Assembly: GCA_019750335.1 (NCBI GenBank)
Contig: JAIEOQ010000006.1
Location: forward strand, 186,001 to 250,000
DNA: 64,000 nucleotides
Direction: 5' to 3'
From: Candidatus Obscuribacterales bacterium
GTDB taxonomy: Bacteria > Cyanobacteriota > Vampirovibrionia > Obscuribacterales > Obscuribacteraceae
Positions within the stretch are counted from its first letter, which is position 1. Each line of letters starts with the position of its first letter. Shown in pieces: positions 36,246-44,565 of the stretch. Below the pieces are notes generated by a model, which made no database searches, had not been told where the DNA came from, and saw nothing but the letters and a program-made list of their open reading frames with translations. The translations under genes and the position numbers were made by a program.

Positions 36246-37178
36246 CTAGCCCCAATTTTTCAGGCAAGAATGAATCGCTTGAATAGTGGATTCCGGATAA
36301 AGACTAAACACCCGGGTTGGTATCTTGCCGGATAATTTACTTATTTTCTCTTGGCTAGGTCGATCACAAATGACAAGGTTTGCATGTTTCATGACGTAGG
36401 CAATTTCAGCATCATCATCAAGAGACAAGCAGCGCAAAATAATCTCTTCTCCTCTTACAGCTGCTGCCATATTGGCGGCCATACGCAGAAGGGTCGGACT
36501 GACTGAAATAATTGCCGCTATATCCCCCGGGCGTAATCCGGTTAAGGCTTTTATTTCTTCCTGTCCTGGCTCGATCTGAGAGAGTATAAAACGAGTTGGA
36601 TCAAGCTCCAGGCTTTGCAAAGGGAGCAAATGATAATAACTGGCAATTACAATCGAGTCTTTCAACAATGTTTGTTCTTTTTGCAAAGAGTCAAATGTAA
36701 TTGGTTGCACCGGAAGGCTGAAATGCGGTTGTAGCTCAGAGCTAAGTATGGCGTGAAAATCCGGATTACGATCCACTACAAGTATTCTTTTAACCGGAGC
36801 GGCATTTAATTGCGCCAGGACAAAAGAGCGAACCGTGTTGCGAGATTCGCCTGTTTCTGTGGCTTTGGCTAAAAACTGTCGAAAAAGCAAAGGCAAAGAG
36901 TTGCTTTCGTTGTCGGACCAGATTGTTTGGCCGATAACGCGTACTCCGCTTCCCTGGCGGATTTCGAGCAAGCCGGCATCGGCAAGATGGTTGTACACAG
37001 CAGTAATTGTGCTTGGATGAACATCCAGCTTTTGCGCCAAAGCTCTAATACTCGGTAGTTTATCTTTGGTTTGTAAGTTACCGGAGGCAATTTGTAGAGC
37101 AATTTGTTCGATCAACTGATCACGAATCGGAACGGCGCTTTTTTTTGAAATGGAGATTCTCAAATGAGTGGATAGCAA
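36246..37178 (-). CDS. GntR-family transcriptional regulator with unusual effector domain
   Basis: A 310-residue DNA-binding protein. The N-terminal winged helix (about 15-80) has LPSIRALAQKLDVHPSTI and LADAGLLEIRQGSGV, as in YtrA/MocR-type GntR proteins. The rest (about 110-310) is not an aminotransferase domain. It has several alternating strand-helix units (RILVVDRNPDFHAILSS, DSIVIASYYHLLPL, GDIAAIISVSPTLLR), like a periplasmic-binding-protein or receiver-like sensor fold. It starts with TTG overlapping almost to the end of the FHA gene. Embedded upstream of bioF, it is a good candidate to control biotin genes, although GntR proteins of this type are not the usual biotin regulators. Confidence 0.75.
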   Translation of the reverse strand: MLSTHLRISISKKSAVPIRDQLIEQIALQIASGNLQTKDKLPSIRALAQKLDVHPSTITAVYNHLADAGLLEIRQGSGVRVIGQTIWSDNESNSLPLLFRQFLAKATETGESRNTVRSFVLAQLNAAPVKRILVVDRNPDFHAILSSELQPHFSLPVQPITFDSLQKEQTLLKDSIVIASYYHLLPLQSLELDPTRFILSQIEPGQEEIKALTGLRPGDIAAIISVSPTLLRMAANMAAAVRGEEIILRCLSLDDDAEIAYVMKHANLVICDRPSQEKISKLSGKIPTRVFSLYPESTIQAIHSCLKNWG

Positions 37179-37180
37179 CT

Positions 37181-38371
37181 CTATACCTTTGTTTCTTGTG
37201 GCAGCTCAAAGCCTTTAAGCATACCTGAGTTGCTTAGAATAGATTGCTTGATATAGTTTTTATTGCCGTCGTGCAAATAAACCAGACGATAAATCTCCAG
37301 TATTTGAAAAATAGTTAAAAGACCAATCTCATTGTTGCTTATTATCCAATCTAGGTTATCCGGCTCTTGCAAAAGCAACAGCCCTTTGATTTTTCTGTTT
37401 TGTTTTTCTTCAATACGCTTTTGCAAGTCGGTCAGCTGCGCGACCTCTTTTTCCAGGCGTGGCAAATCGATTTTTTCGCCGGCTGAAACCAGTCTGACTA
37501 CAGCTTCAGTTTGACCGGCATCAGACAGCAAAATATCGGTTGTATTATCCGGTGACAGATATACTTTCCAGTCAAGTAGTTCAAATACGCTTTTAAGCGT
37601 AGCCGTAAGCTCATAGCCATGTCCGTTAAGCAGGCGCTGCCAGGTGGTCTGTAGGTCATGAATACGTAAATCAATTGTTCTCAGCTCGGCTCTTATATTG
37701 CCGAACAAACTTTCAAGTCGATTTCTTTCTTGTTTGAGCTTTTCCAATTCTGGTAAGACAGGATTTGTGTTTGCGGACGTATGCTCGTTAAAAGTGAGCC
37801 TAGCTTTGAGTCGGCTTAACGGATTTTCGCTTTCGCTAAGTTCGATTGTTTTGTTTGCTTCAGGCTGCGGAATTGCAGGACTTGTTGTGCTGATTGCCGG
37901 TGCGTTGGTTACAGTCAATTCCAGTTGATCAGCTGGGCTGAGAGAAAATATGTAGCGTCCCATGCCAGCGCTAATTGTATCGCCGGCGTTTAGCTTGCGT
38001 GGGGCACGAACTGGCTGTCCGTTCAACAATGTACCGTTTCGGCTTTTGCAATCCTCGATGTAATAATCTTGACCGTTGAATTGAATTTGAAAATGAAAAC
38101 GTGAAACCGACTTATCTTCAAAAAGCACAATGTTGTTTGTTTGATCTCGCCCGAATTTGCAGATGGGAGAGTTGACCAGATAAATATGACCGGAAACCAC
38201 GTCAACAAGTGATGTCGCCGGCGTATTTCGCGTTTGCGGTCCGGCTGAAACTATACGTTCTGCTTGTAGTAAAGCTTCAAAAGGTAGCCCGCAAACTGTA
38301 CAAAAAGGACAGTTTGGTGCGGAATACTGTTTTCCGCAACGATTACAGGTGGCCTGATCAGACTCGTTCAT
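37181..38371 (-). CDS. zinc-ribbon and FHA-domain protein with a possible nuclease-like C-terminus
   Basis: A 396-residue cytoplasmic protein. An N-terminal zinc ribbon (C9, C12, C24, C27; CNRC and CTVC) is followed by an FHA domain (about 62-135) with CKFGRD, SVSRFHFQI and SRNGTLLNG, which binds phosphothreonine peptides. A coiled-coil linker (about 200-240) leads to an alpha/beta domain (about 245-370: FELLDWKVY, DAGQTEAVVRLVS, IKGLLLLQE). Its pattern faintly recalls PD-(D/E)XK-type restriction-like folds but catalytic residues are not clear. It is first in the operon and two bases upstream of the GntR gene, implying a Ser/Thr-kinase signal near biotin control. Confidence 0.75.
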   Translation of the reverse strand: MNESDQATCNRCGKQYSAPNCPFCTVCGLPFEALLQAERIVSAGPQTRNTPATSLVDVVSGHIYLVNSPICKFGRDQTNNIVLFEDKSVSRFHFQIQFNGQDYYIEDCKSRNGTLLNGQPVRAPRKLNAGDTISAGMGRYIFSLSPADQLELTVTNAPAISTTSPAIPQPEANKTIELSESENPLSRLKARLTFNEHTSANTNPVLPELEKLKQERNRLESLFGNIRAELRTIDLRIHDLQTTWQRLLNGHGYELTATLKSVFELLDWKVYLSPDNTTDILLSDAGQTEAVVRLVSAGEKIDLPRLEKEVAQLTDLQKRIEEKQNRKIKGLLLLQEPDNLDWIISNNEIGLLTIFQILEIYRLVYLHDGNKNYIKQSILSNSGMLKGFELPQETKV

Positions 38372-38546
38372 AGCACCAGCTGCTTAAATTATGCGGGACC
38401 CGGACTAAACATACCCGTATCCATAAAAATTCAAACCAAGATTAAATCGAAAATGATGTCCAAAACCCCAAATGTTTGTATAGATGCAAATATGACTCGG
38501 AGCCGGAGCCTGGAGATGCTTAGGACCGAGCCAATTATAAATACAG

Positions 38547-38574
38547 CGGAGAAGCTATCCTGCCGGCTTCTCCG
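38547..38574 (+). other. leader hairpin before the phosphate operon
   Basis: CGGAGAAGC (38547-38555) and GCTTCTCCG (38566-38574) form a perfect 9-bp stem with a 10-base loop, ending 15 bases before the ATG of the DUF47 gene. AT-rich sequence (AATTATAAATA) just upstream may be a -10 region. The hairpin could limit ribosome access or mark a transcription stop. No clear Pho box is visible. Confidence 0.4.
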
Positions 38575-38589
38575 TTGTATTATTGGCTG

Positions 38590-39225
38590 ATGGAAAAGAA
38601 ACGCCGATTTTTTGGATTTAGCTCCATATTTGAACCGACCGTGGATTTTTACGCTTTGCTGACCAGACAGGCGGAAAAAACCCTTGAAGGGGTAGAAGCT
38701 TTGGCTGTTTGGCTGGATGAAAACAAAGAAGAACAGGCTCAAAAAATCAAAGATTTAGAAAAAGAAGCCGATGTCTTAAAAATTGATCTTGAACGTAAGC
38801 TGGTTGAATCTTTTGTCACGCCTTTTGATCGAGAGGATATTTTTGAGCTGTCGGCTTCTTTGGATGAAGTGATTAATTCAGCTAAAGCAATAGCTCGAGA
38901 AGTGGAAGCTTTTGACGTATCGCCCCAAGGAACTGCCGTCCATGACATGGCTTTTTTGCTTGTGGAAGGAACTGTTTTTTTGCGAAACTCGATAAAAAAT
39001 TTGCGACATGATCTGAAAGAAGCATCTAATCAAGCTTTGCTTGCACGTAAATCCGAAAATAGATTTACTAAAACTTACAGACAAGCAATCAGAGATTTAC
39101 TCAAGCTCGATGATTTTAAAACGATAATGAGGATCAAAGAAGTATATAAAGCAATGCTCGCCGGTGCTGAACGGATTGACACTGTCGGTGAAAAATTGCT
39201 GCATACCATAGTTAAAATGAGCTGA
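38590..39225 (+). CDS. DUF47/PhoU-like Pit accessory protein
   Basis: A helical 211-residue cytoplasmic protein with PhoU-like features: LTRQAEKTLEGVEAL, then KIKDLEKEADVLKIDLERKL and TPFDREDIFELSASLDEVIN, with repeated acidic helices that bind metals in this family. It is the standard partner of Pit-type phosphate permeases and sets their activity. I start at the ATG at 38590 (MEKKRR); a TTG five codons earlier is possible. The Pit gene follows after 11 bases. Confidence 0.9.
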   Translation: MEKKRRFFGFSSIFEPTVDFYALLTRQAEKTLEGVEALAVWLDENKEEQAQKIKDLEKEADVLKIDLERKLVESFVTPFDREDIFELSASLDEVINSAKAIAREVEAFDVSPQGTAVHDMAFLLVEGTVFLRNSIKNLRHDLKEASNQALLARKSENRFTKTYRQAIRDLLKLDDFKTIMRIKEVYKAMLAGAERIDTVGEKLLHTIVKMS

Positions 39226-39236
39226 CGAGGCCGCCG

Positions 39237-40253
39237 ATGGATTTTTGGTTGGTGGTATTAGTGATTGGGCTCTGTTTGGTTTTTACTTTTACCAACGGAT
39301 TGCAAGATGGCAGTTCGGTAACAGCGGGTATTATTGCCAGCCGCGCCTTGAGCCCGGCGCGAACGGTGCTGATGGTTGCAGCAGCTGAGTTTCTTGGCGC
39401 CATGTTTGGCGGTTCGGCCGTAGCCAATACAATTGGCTCTATAACCAGTTGGCCTAAAGATAAAACCATTTTGCCTGTGCTGGCGGCCGGCATATTGGCT
39501 GCCATTCTTTGGAATTTTTTGACTAAAGTATTACGTTTCCCTTCTAGCTCAACCCATGCTTTAGTTGGTGGCATTCTTGGTGCATTGTTCGCTGCTGGCG
39601 GCACCAAATATATTGTTTGGGGACATTTTGCTTTTGAAGATTCTTCGGGAATCGCTAAAGTCATTTTGAGTTTATTTGCCTCACCGTTGCTCGGCTTTGT
39701 TTTTGGCTATTTGCTTTTGCACTTAGCCACTTTTCTTTTGCTCAGGGCAACGCAAAAAATCAATGTTTGGCTGAAGTGGGGACAATGTTTGTCTGTTTCT
39801 CTTTTAGCTTTCGGCCATGGCGCAAATGATCCACAAAAAACAATGGGCATTATTTTATTGGCTTTAAATGCTTCCGGTTTTTATCAAGGACAGGAAATAC
39901 CGTTTTGGGTGCGTCTTGCTTGCGGCATGAGTATAGTGCTCGGTGTGTTTTCGTTGGCGCCTGGGATAGTCAAACGTGTCGGCACCGGTATTTATCGAAT
40001 TAGAACTTTGCATGGCTTTATTTTGGAAGCTGCTTCCGGCCTGATAGTTCTTTTTAGTTCGGTAACAGGCTGTCCGGTAGCTACTTCGCAAGTTGTTGCT
40101 TCAACTGTAATTGGCGTTGGCAGCGGGGAGCGCTTTAAAGATGTTCGTTGGCTAGTGGCAAAAGATATATTAATCTCCTGGCTTTTAACCATTCCTTGTT
40201 CAGCTATTTTTGCCTACTGTCTCTACATATGTGTATTTCGCTGGCTTGGCTAG
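39237..40253 (+). CDS. Pit-family inorganic phosphate transporter
   Basis: A 338-residue membrane protein with about ten TM segments. The two Pit/PNaS repeats are visible: FTNGLQDGSSVTA near the N-terminus and GHGANDPQKTMGI in the second half, plus SSSTHALVGG and GCPVATSQVVAST. The sequence GLQDG replaces the usual GxNDG-type motif in the first repeat. It would take up metal-phosphate by proton symport. It is transcribed with the DUF47 regulator; its 3' end overlaps the convergent S41 protease by 50 bases. Confidence 0.92.
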   Translation: MDFWLVVLVIGLCLVFTFTNGLQDGSSVTAGIIASRALSPARTVLMVAAAEFLGAMFGGSAVANTIGSITSWPKDKTILPVLAAGILAAILWNFLTKVLRFPSSSTHALVGGILGALFAAGGTKYIVWGHFAFEDSSGIAKVILSLFASPLLGFVFGYLLLHLATFLLLRATQKINVWLKWGQCLSVSLLAFGHGANDPQKTMGIILLALNASGFYQGQEIPFWVRLACGMSIVLGVFSLAPGIVKRVGTGIYRIRTLHGFILEAASGLIVLFSSVTGCPVATSQVVASTVIGVGSGERFKDVRWLVAKDILISWLLTIPCSAIFAYCLYICVFRWLG

Positions 40254-41160
40254 GGCTGTCGTATTCACTGAAAGCAGCTTGAATATCCGGTTCTATACCG
40301 CAGCCATGTATCCATTTGCCGCTTGGTAAGTAGAATTTTGCTACGGCAATTTTCAGTGAGCAACCCGGACCGAGGTGCCAAGTATTTTGTACTACTCCTT
40401 TGCCGAAGCTCTTGCTGCCGGCTAAAGTAGCCCCACGCACATCTTTTAAAGCGCCGGCTAACATTTCGGCTGCCGATTTGCTGTCTTGATTGATTAAGAC
40501 TAAAAGCGGCTTGTTGTTGGTTAAGTTGAGATTTCTGCTTTCTTTGCAATAAGAGTTATTTTTTTTGCGTACCATATTTCGCGTTTCGACAAATAAACGT
40601 TCGCAATAATTCTTTCCGTCTTGTCTGCCGGCCATTTTTACAAATTGTCCATGATCGACAAGTAGAGCGAAGCAGAGAAAAGCTTGAGTCACTAAACCGC
40701 CACGGTTGTCTCGTAAATCGATAATGTAAGAGCTGGCTGAAGTTGCTTGTTCCAGAGCTGCTTTTAGCTCTTCGGCTGTATGTTCTGAGCTAAAAGTGCG
40801 GATCTTGATTAGAGCTTCTTTGCTTGGCAGCAATCTCAATGTCACTATGTCGTGTTCGTCATCTCTTAGATCCTGCTGTTCTGTTTCAGCTACGCTTCTA
40901 AAAGCGCTGTATTCATCGCCAATTTCTTCGAGCATTGCTTTTACAGCTAAAGACAAAGAAGCTTCAGACTCAATGGTCTTATAACGATTTTGCCAATAAG
41001 ACCAGTCTTTAAGCTTGTTCTGAAATAAGCTGTTGTCGTGAATCAGTTGCCAGGCTTCATAATGAAGATCTGACCATTGAGTATCTTCTTCGGCACGAGC
41101 TGCCGGGCAGATAGCCAAAGATAGAAGCAGAATGAATAGTAATGCGAGATACTTAAGCAT
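40204..41160 (-). CDS. secreted S41-family C-terminal processing peptidase, PDZ-less
   Basis: A 318-residue periplasmic serine peptidase. A signal peptide covers about 1-23 (LLFILLLSLAICPAARA). Catalytic motifs are LRDNRGGLV, then NQDSKSAAEMLAGAL holding the serine, and SKSFGKGVVQ holding the lysine, as in CtpA/Tsp. No PDZ domain is seen, and the protein is 70-130 residues shorter than CtpA. It may trim specific envelope proteins. It lies downstream of a structured intergenic segment and overlaps the convergent phosphate transporter gene at the 3' end. Confidence 0.8.
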   Translation of the reverse strand: MLKYLALLFILLLSLAICPAARAEEDTQWSDLHYEAWQLIHDNSLFQNKLKDWSYWQNRYKTIESEASLSLAVKAMLEEIGDEYSAFRSVAETEQQDLRDDEHDIVTLRLLPSKEALIKIRTFSSEHTAEELKAALEQATSASSYIIDLRDNRGGLVTQAFLCFALLVDHGQFVKMAGRQDGKNYCERLFVETRNMVRKKNNSYCKESRNLNLTNNKPLLVLINQDSKSAAEMLAGALKDVRGATLAGSKSFGKGVVQNTWHLGPGCSLKIAVAKFYLPSGKWIHGCGIEPDIQAAFSEYDSPSQASEIHICRDSRQK

Positions 41161-41303
41161 GGCCGGGTACTCAAAGCGCTTTGGCTGGTCCCGGTCCGAT
41201 TAAGGAAGAACGAAGGCGGCGGGCTTGCGATGCCGATCCGCCAATCCGAAAAGATTGGTGATTGGTCCGAAACCCAGTCAGAGGGCAGCTGGATAAATGT
41301 CAA
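41161..41303. other. GC-rich structured intergenic segment
   Basis: The gap upstream of the S41 gene is notably more GC-rich than the surrounding non-coding DNA and has several hairpins. GGCGG (41215-41219) can pair with CCGCC (41238-41242), and CCAATC (41241-41246) with GATTGG (41253-41258); these two compete for bases. A GATTGGT unit is repeated at 41253 and 41260. It could be a 5' leader of the S41 mRNA or an independent small RNA. I do not recognise a known riboswitch or SRP/6S consensus. Confidence 0.4.
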
Positions 41304-41364
41304 GTGAATCTATTATTGCTCAAGCTTGGCTATTTGACAAGCTTTTTCTCGTTTGGGCCAGGTT

Positions 41365-41976
41365 TTAAGAGCTGGGAAGATGAGAAATGCAGTTGAGCAA
41401 AATAGCTGAAACTATGATTGCAGCTGGGATAAGAACAGCTAAAGCGTTAATCGCCGGCTTGCGAAAATGAGTTAGATTGAAAAACTTGATCTGGTCTTCA
41501 AGCCCGACAAGCCGAGTTTCAAGATAAGCATTGTAATGTTCGACTGCAGCAAGCCGTGCTTCTAGTTCGGCTATTTTGATTTGCAGCCGTACTTTAGCTG
41601 TAATTTTTGTCTCGTTAACCGTTGGTACTTCCGCTTGCATCAGAATCGGCTCTGCCGGATCAGGCGTACAATCAAGCAAAGCTTGTTCGGCTTCAATTTG
41701 TTGGCGCGATAAAGTTTCTAGCTCGTCGGGAACACCATCCGGATAAACCAGCCATTTGCTGCTTTCGCCGTCGATCACTTTAATTGCCGGAATCAAGTCT
41801 TTTTTGACCTGGCTCTTCAGCTCTTTTCTTTTTATGCCGTAAAAAATCGCTGCTTCTCTCAACGTAAGTCCACGAGCAAGTACAGCTTCAATCTGTTGTT
41901 CGAAAAGCTCTTCTAAGCCTGATAGCTCGACACGATTGTTTGTCGGTTGATGCGATTCGGCAGAATTTGCAAGCAT
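41365..41976 (-). CDS. membrane-anchored HTH-like/coiled-coil protein
   Basis: A 203-residue protein. About 20-75 resembles a small HTH/excisionase-type DNA-binding module (GLTLREAAIFYGIKRKELK, then AIKVIDGESSKWLVYPDG). A coiled coil lies near 130-165 (LQIKIAELEARLAAVEHYNAYLE) and a single C-terminal TM helix (INALAVLIPAAIIVSAILL) near 175-197. Tail-anchored with its bulk in the cytoplasm, it might tether DNA or a partner to the membrane. No family is recognised. Confidence 0.6.
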   Translation of the reverse strand: MLANSAESHQPTNNRVELSGLEELFEQQIEAVLARGLTLREAAIFYGIKRKELKSQVKKDLIPAIKVIDGESSKWLVYPDGVPDELETLSRQQIEAEQALLDCTPDPAEPILMQAEVPTVNETKITAKVRLQIKIAELEARLAAVEHYNAYLETRLVGLEDQIKFFNLTHFRKPAINALAVLIPAAIIVSAILLNCISHLPSS

Positions 41977-42038
41977 GATTAAAGCCTCTGTGCCAGTGCT
42001 TTAGCATTATCTTTCTTTTTTAGAGAATTGTCGAGACT

Positions 42039-42977
42039 CTATATATGGTGGCTATACGTTTGGGCTAGTTTTTCAATCTCGCTTTGCTGAGGCAAAGAAG
42101 GTTCGGCGCCTAATTTAGTTGCAGCCAAAGCGCCGGCAGCACAACCGAAAGTAACTGCTTTTTCCAAATTGCTTTCTTGAGCCAGAGCGGCAGCAAAAGC
42201 TCCGCAAAAAGCATCACCAGCTGCTGTACTGTCTACTGCTTCAACTACAAAAGAAGGGATCATAGTTGCTACTTTATTTTCGGCAACTACCAAAGTGCCC
42301 TGCTCTCCCATAGTTATGAGCACTTGTTTGATTCCTTGCTTTTGCAATTTTGTTCCGGCTTCCATAGCCGCGAGCAGATCGCCTGCTGGCAGACCGGTAA
42401 GCAGCTCAGCTTCGGTTTGATTAGGAATCAAAATGTCGATGCAGGATAACAGCTCTGGTGGAAGCTGAGCTTTCGGAGCCGGAGCCGGGTTGAGTATCAC
42501 AGTTAGTCCGTGCTTTTTAGCTAATTGAGCGGCGCTGATCACAGTTGGCATCGGTATTTCAAGTTGGAGCAGCATTATTCCGCAGGAGCTGATAAGCGGC
42601 TCGGCTTGAGCAATATCTGCAGGGGACAATTTGCCGTTGGCTTGGGGAGCGATACAAATGCTGTTTTCACCAGTGGCGTCTACCAATATGTCGGCTACAC
42701 CGGTAGTCGTTTCCGGATCGCGAAGTAAACCTTGAATATTTACACCGGCTTCTTCGAGCTTTTTGCTGATTGTCTCGGCAAATGAATCACAACCTACTTT
42801 ACCGATCATTACTACTTGAGCGCCGGCTCGTGCTGCCGCAAGAGCTTGATTGTTTCCTTTGCCACCGACAAAAGTATTGAAGCTTTCGCCGATAATTGTT
42901 TCGCCAGGCTGCGGTCGTCTGGCTACTTGCATCACCAGATCTATATTTAAGCTGCCGACGATCACGACTTGTTTCAT
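42039..42977 (-). CDS. rbsK: ribokinase
   Basis: A PfkB-family sugar kinase of 312 residues that makes ribose-5-phosphate. It has GGKGNNQALAAARAG near residue 40, the anion-hole and catalytic motif STAAGDAFCGAF near the C-terminus and the N-terminal VVIVGSLNIDLV. The start is the ATG at 42977, just after the Rieske stop; the TTG two codons earlier overlaps that stop. It is the last gene of the nine-gene purine operon, where it could salvage ribose freed from purine nucleosides; that link is inference. Confidence 0.9.
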   Translation of the reverse strand: MKQVVIVGSLNIDLVMQVARRPQPGETIIGESFNTFVGGKGNNQALAAARAGAQVVMIGKVGCDSFAETISKKLEEAGVNIQGLLRDPETTTGVADILVDATGENSICIAPQANGKLSPADIAQAEPLISSCGIMLLQLEIPMPTVISAAQLAKKHGLTVILNPAPAPKAQLPPELLSCIDILIPNQTEAELLTGLPAGDLLAAMEAGTKLQKQGIKQVLITMGEQGTLVVAENKVATMIPSFVVEAVDSTAAGDAFCGAFAAALAQESNLEKAVTFGCAAGALAATKLGAEPSLPQQSEIEKLAQTYSHHI

Positions 42978-42979
42978 AA

Positions 42980-44053
42980 TCAAGGACTTAAAAATTTGGA
43001 TAGCAACCCATGAAAATGGTGGGGTCCTGGCTCCCAGGCTGGCGAATAACGACCGCGCTCATAAAACCGTGATTGCACACCCTTTTGCACAAGCTCGACT
43101 ATATTTTCGTCTTCACGTTCAGTGCGATCTAGATTTGAACCGGCGCCATCGTCAATTTTGCTCTCGTCCCAGACATAAGGCAAAAATGTAATACGGGTGC
43201 GGTCTGGAGCTAGCGGTGTTACGATGTTGACCGAAAGTCCCCAGGGATAAAAATTGAACATCATATTGGGAAACACCCAATAATAATAAGCAGCGATATG
43301 CTTGCCGAAATCAGGTGATGATTCAGGCAGAGTAAAAGAATCGGCCGGATTGGCAGCTACACCAAGCTGCATATTCGAATAAGGATAAAGTTCGGTCACG
43401 TAGTCTCTGGTATCAAGAGCGGTTGCCAGAGCCGGATGAACATATGGAACGTGAAACCCTTCTAAATAGTTGTCCACATAAAGAGCCCAATTCGCTTTTG
43501 TAATATAGTTTTGGGCCCGTGCCGGGTCAAAAATGAATTTATCCAGAGGCATCCATTCGGTGCGTTTGCGCATGTCGCCGATTAATTCGTCAAAGCTGAA
43601 AGCCGGATTGATCGAAGCAAACATGAACTTGCCCCAGGTGGCTGAAGGTACTTTGGATAAGTTATCTGCCGACGTGGGAAAATCCGGTACGTTATCAAAG
43701 CCGGGAGTGGAGAGGAAGCAGCCGTCTAAGCCGAAGCGCCGTCCATGATAACGACAACGAAAGCTTTGAGTGTGACATTCTCCTTCAACCAGCAAGCTGC
43801 CACGGTGAGTGCAAACGTTGGACAAACAATGCAAATTATCTTGATTGTCGCGGGTTACCAGGATCGGTTCGTTTAAGAAGCCTTCAAGCATAGTGTGAGG
43901 AAGCGCATGTCCAGGCATGGTTAGCTTGTCGAGATCGGCAACCAACTGCCAGCTGCGTGCAAAAATCTGTTCTTTCTGAGCTTCGAAAATTTCCGGATCA
44001 CGATAGATTTTGGCCGGTAATGTGCGAGCTCGTTTTATATCAGAATCGATCAT
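42980..44053 (-). CDS. Rieske ring-hydroxylating oxygenase, alpha subunit type
   Basis: A 357-residue mononuclear-iron oxygenase. The Rieske 2Fe-2S ligands are C81, H83 (VCTHRG), C100 and H103 (CRYHG). The catalytic domain has DNYLEGFHVPYVHP with iron ligands H201 and H206 and a later acidic EDENIVELVQKGVQS. The form resembles single-component alpha subunits such as choline or carnitine monooxygenases more than aromatic dioxygenases with beta subunits; no reductase is adjacent. The start ATG overlaps the cupin stop (ATGA). Embedded in the urate operon, its substrate may be a purine-derived or linked amine, but this is unproven. Confidence 0.85.
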   Translation of the reverse strand: MIDSDIKRARTLPAKIYRDPEIFEAQKEQIFARSWQLVADLDKLTMPGHALPHTMLEGFLNEPILVTRDNQDNLHCLSNVCTHRGSLLVEGECHTQSFRCRYHGRRFGLDGCFLSTPGFDNVPDFPTSADNLSKVPSATWGKFMFASINPAFSFDELIGDMRKRTEWMPLDKFIFDPARAQNYITKANWALYVDNYLEGFHVPYVHPALATALDTRDYVTELYPYSNMQLGVAANPADSFTLPESSPDFGKHIAAYYYWVFPNMMFNFYPWGLSVNIVTPLAPDRTRITFLPYVWDESKIDDGAGSNLDRTEREDENIVELVQKGVQSRFYERGRYSPAWEPGPHHFHGLLSKFLSP

Positions 44054-44553
44054 TTTCTGGTTAAGCGCATGATTGTTTGGTGATGCATAGGAAACTGGCG
44101 GAGCATCGCTTCCCAATTACCTTTCTGATGATCAGCGAAATCATAGGCTGGTGATAAAGTGCAACCAAGCAAAGCAAATTTACCGCCAGCTTGTAGTTGC
44201 GATGCCTGCCAGGTATTTCGCGGAACGGCATGCTGCACTTCTTGTCCGTTCATTATGTCTTGTCCGAGCACGGTTGTTTTGAGCTCTCCATTTTGGCTGA
44301 TCTCAATTAAATTGATTGGATCGCCGAGATAGAAATGGTAAATCTCGTCGGTAGCAAGCATATGAAATTCGGAGAAAGTGTCGGGAGTGAGCAAATAATA
44401 AATGCAGCTTGATAAAGCCTTATCGGTTTTATAGCGTTCTGGTAAAGCTTTCTGAGCGATAGTTTCATCGGCGCAATATGTGCGGCGAAAATAGCCGCCT
44501 TCGATGGTTAGCGGCTCCAGCTGTAAAAATTCAATCAACTCTTCGGCGGTCAA
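44050..44553 (-). CDS. DUF985 cupin-family protein
   Basis: A 167-residue single-domain cupin. EGGYFRRTY, SSCIYYLLTPDTFSEFHML, DEIYHFYLGDP, QHAVPRNTWQAS and LLGCTLSPAYDFADH follow the DUF985 consensus, including histidines that could bind a metal. Enzymatic function is not known to me; relatives are called cupin domain proteins. It lies between the deoxyhypusine-synthase-like gene (12 bases upstream) and the Rieske oxygenase (four-base overlap), so it is co-expressed with purine breakdown. Confidence 0.85.
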   Translation of the reverse strand: MTAEELIEFLQLEPLTIEGGYFRRTYCADETIAQKALPERYKTDKALSSCIYYLLTPDTFSEFHMLATDEIYHFYLGDPINLIEISQNGELKTTVLGQDIMNGQEVQHAVPRNTWQASQLQAGGKFALLGCTLSPAYDFADHQKGNWEAMLRQFPMHHQTIMRLTRK

Positions 44554-44565
44554 TTTTAAATCCCT

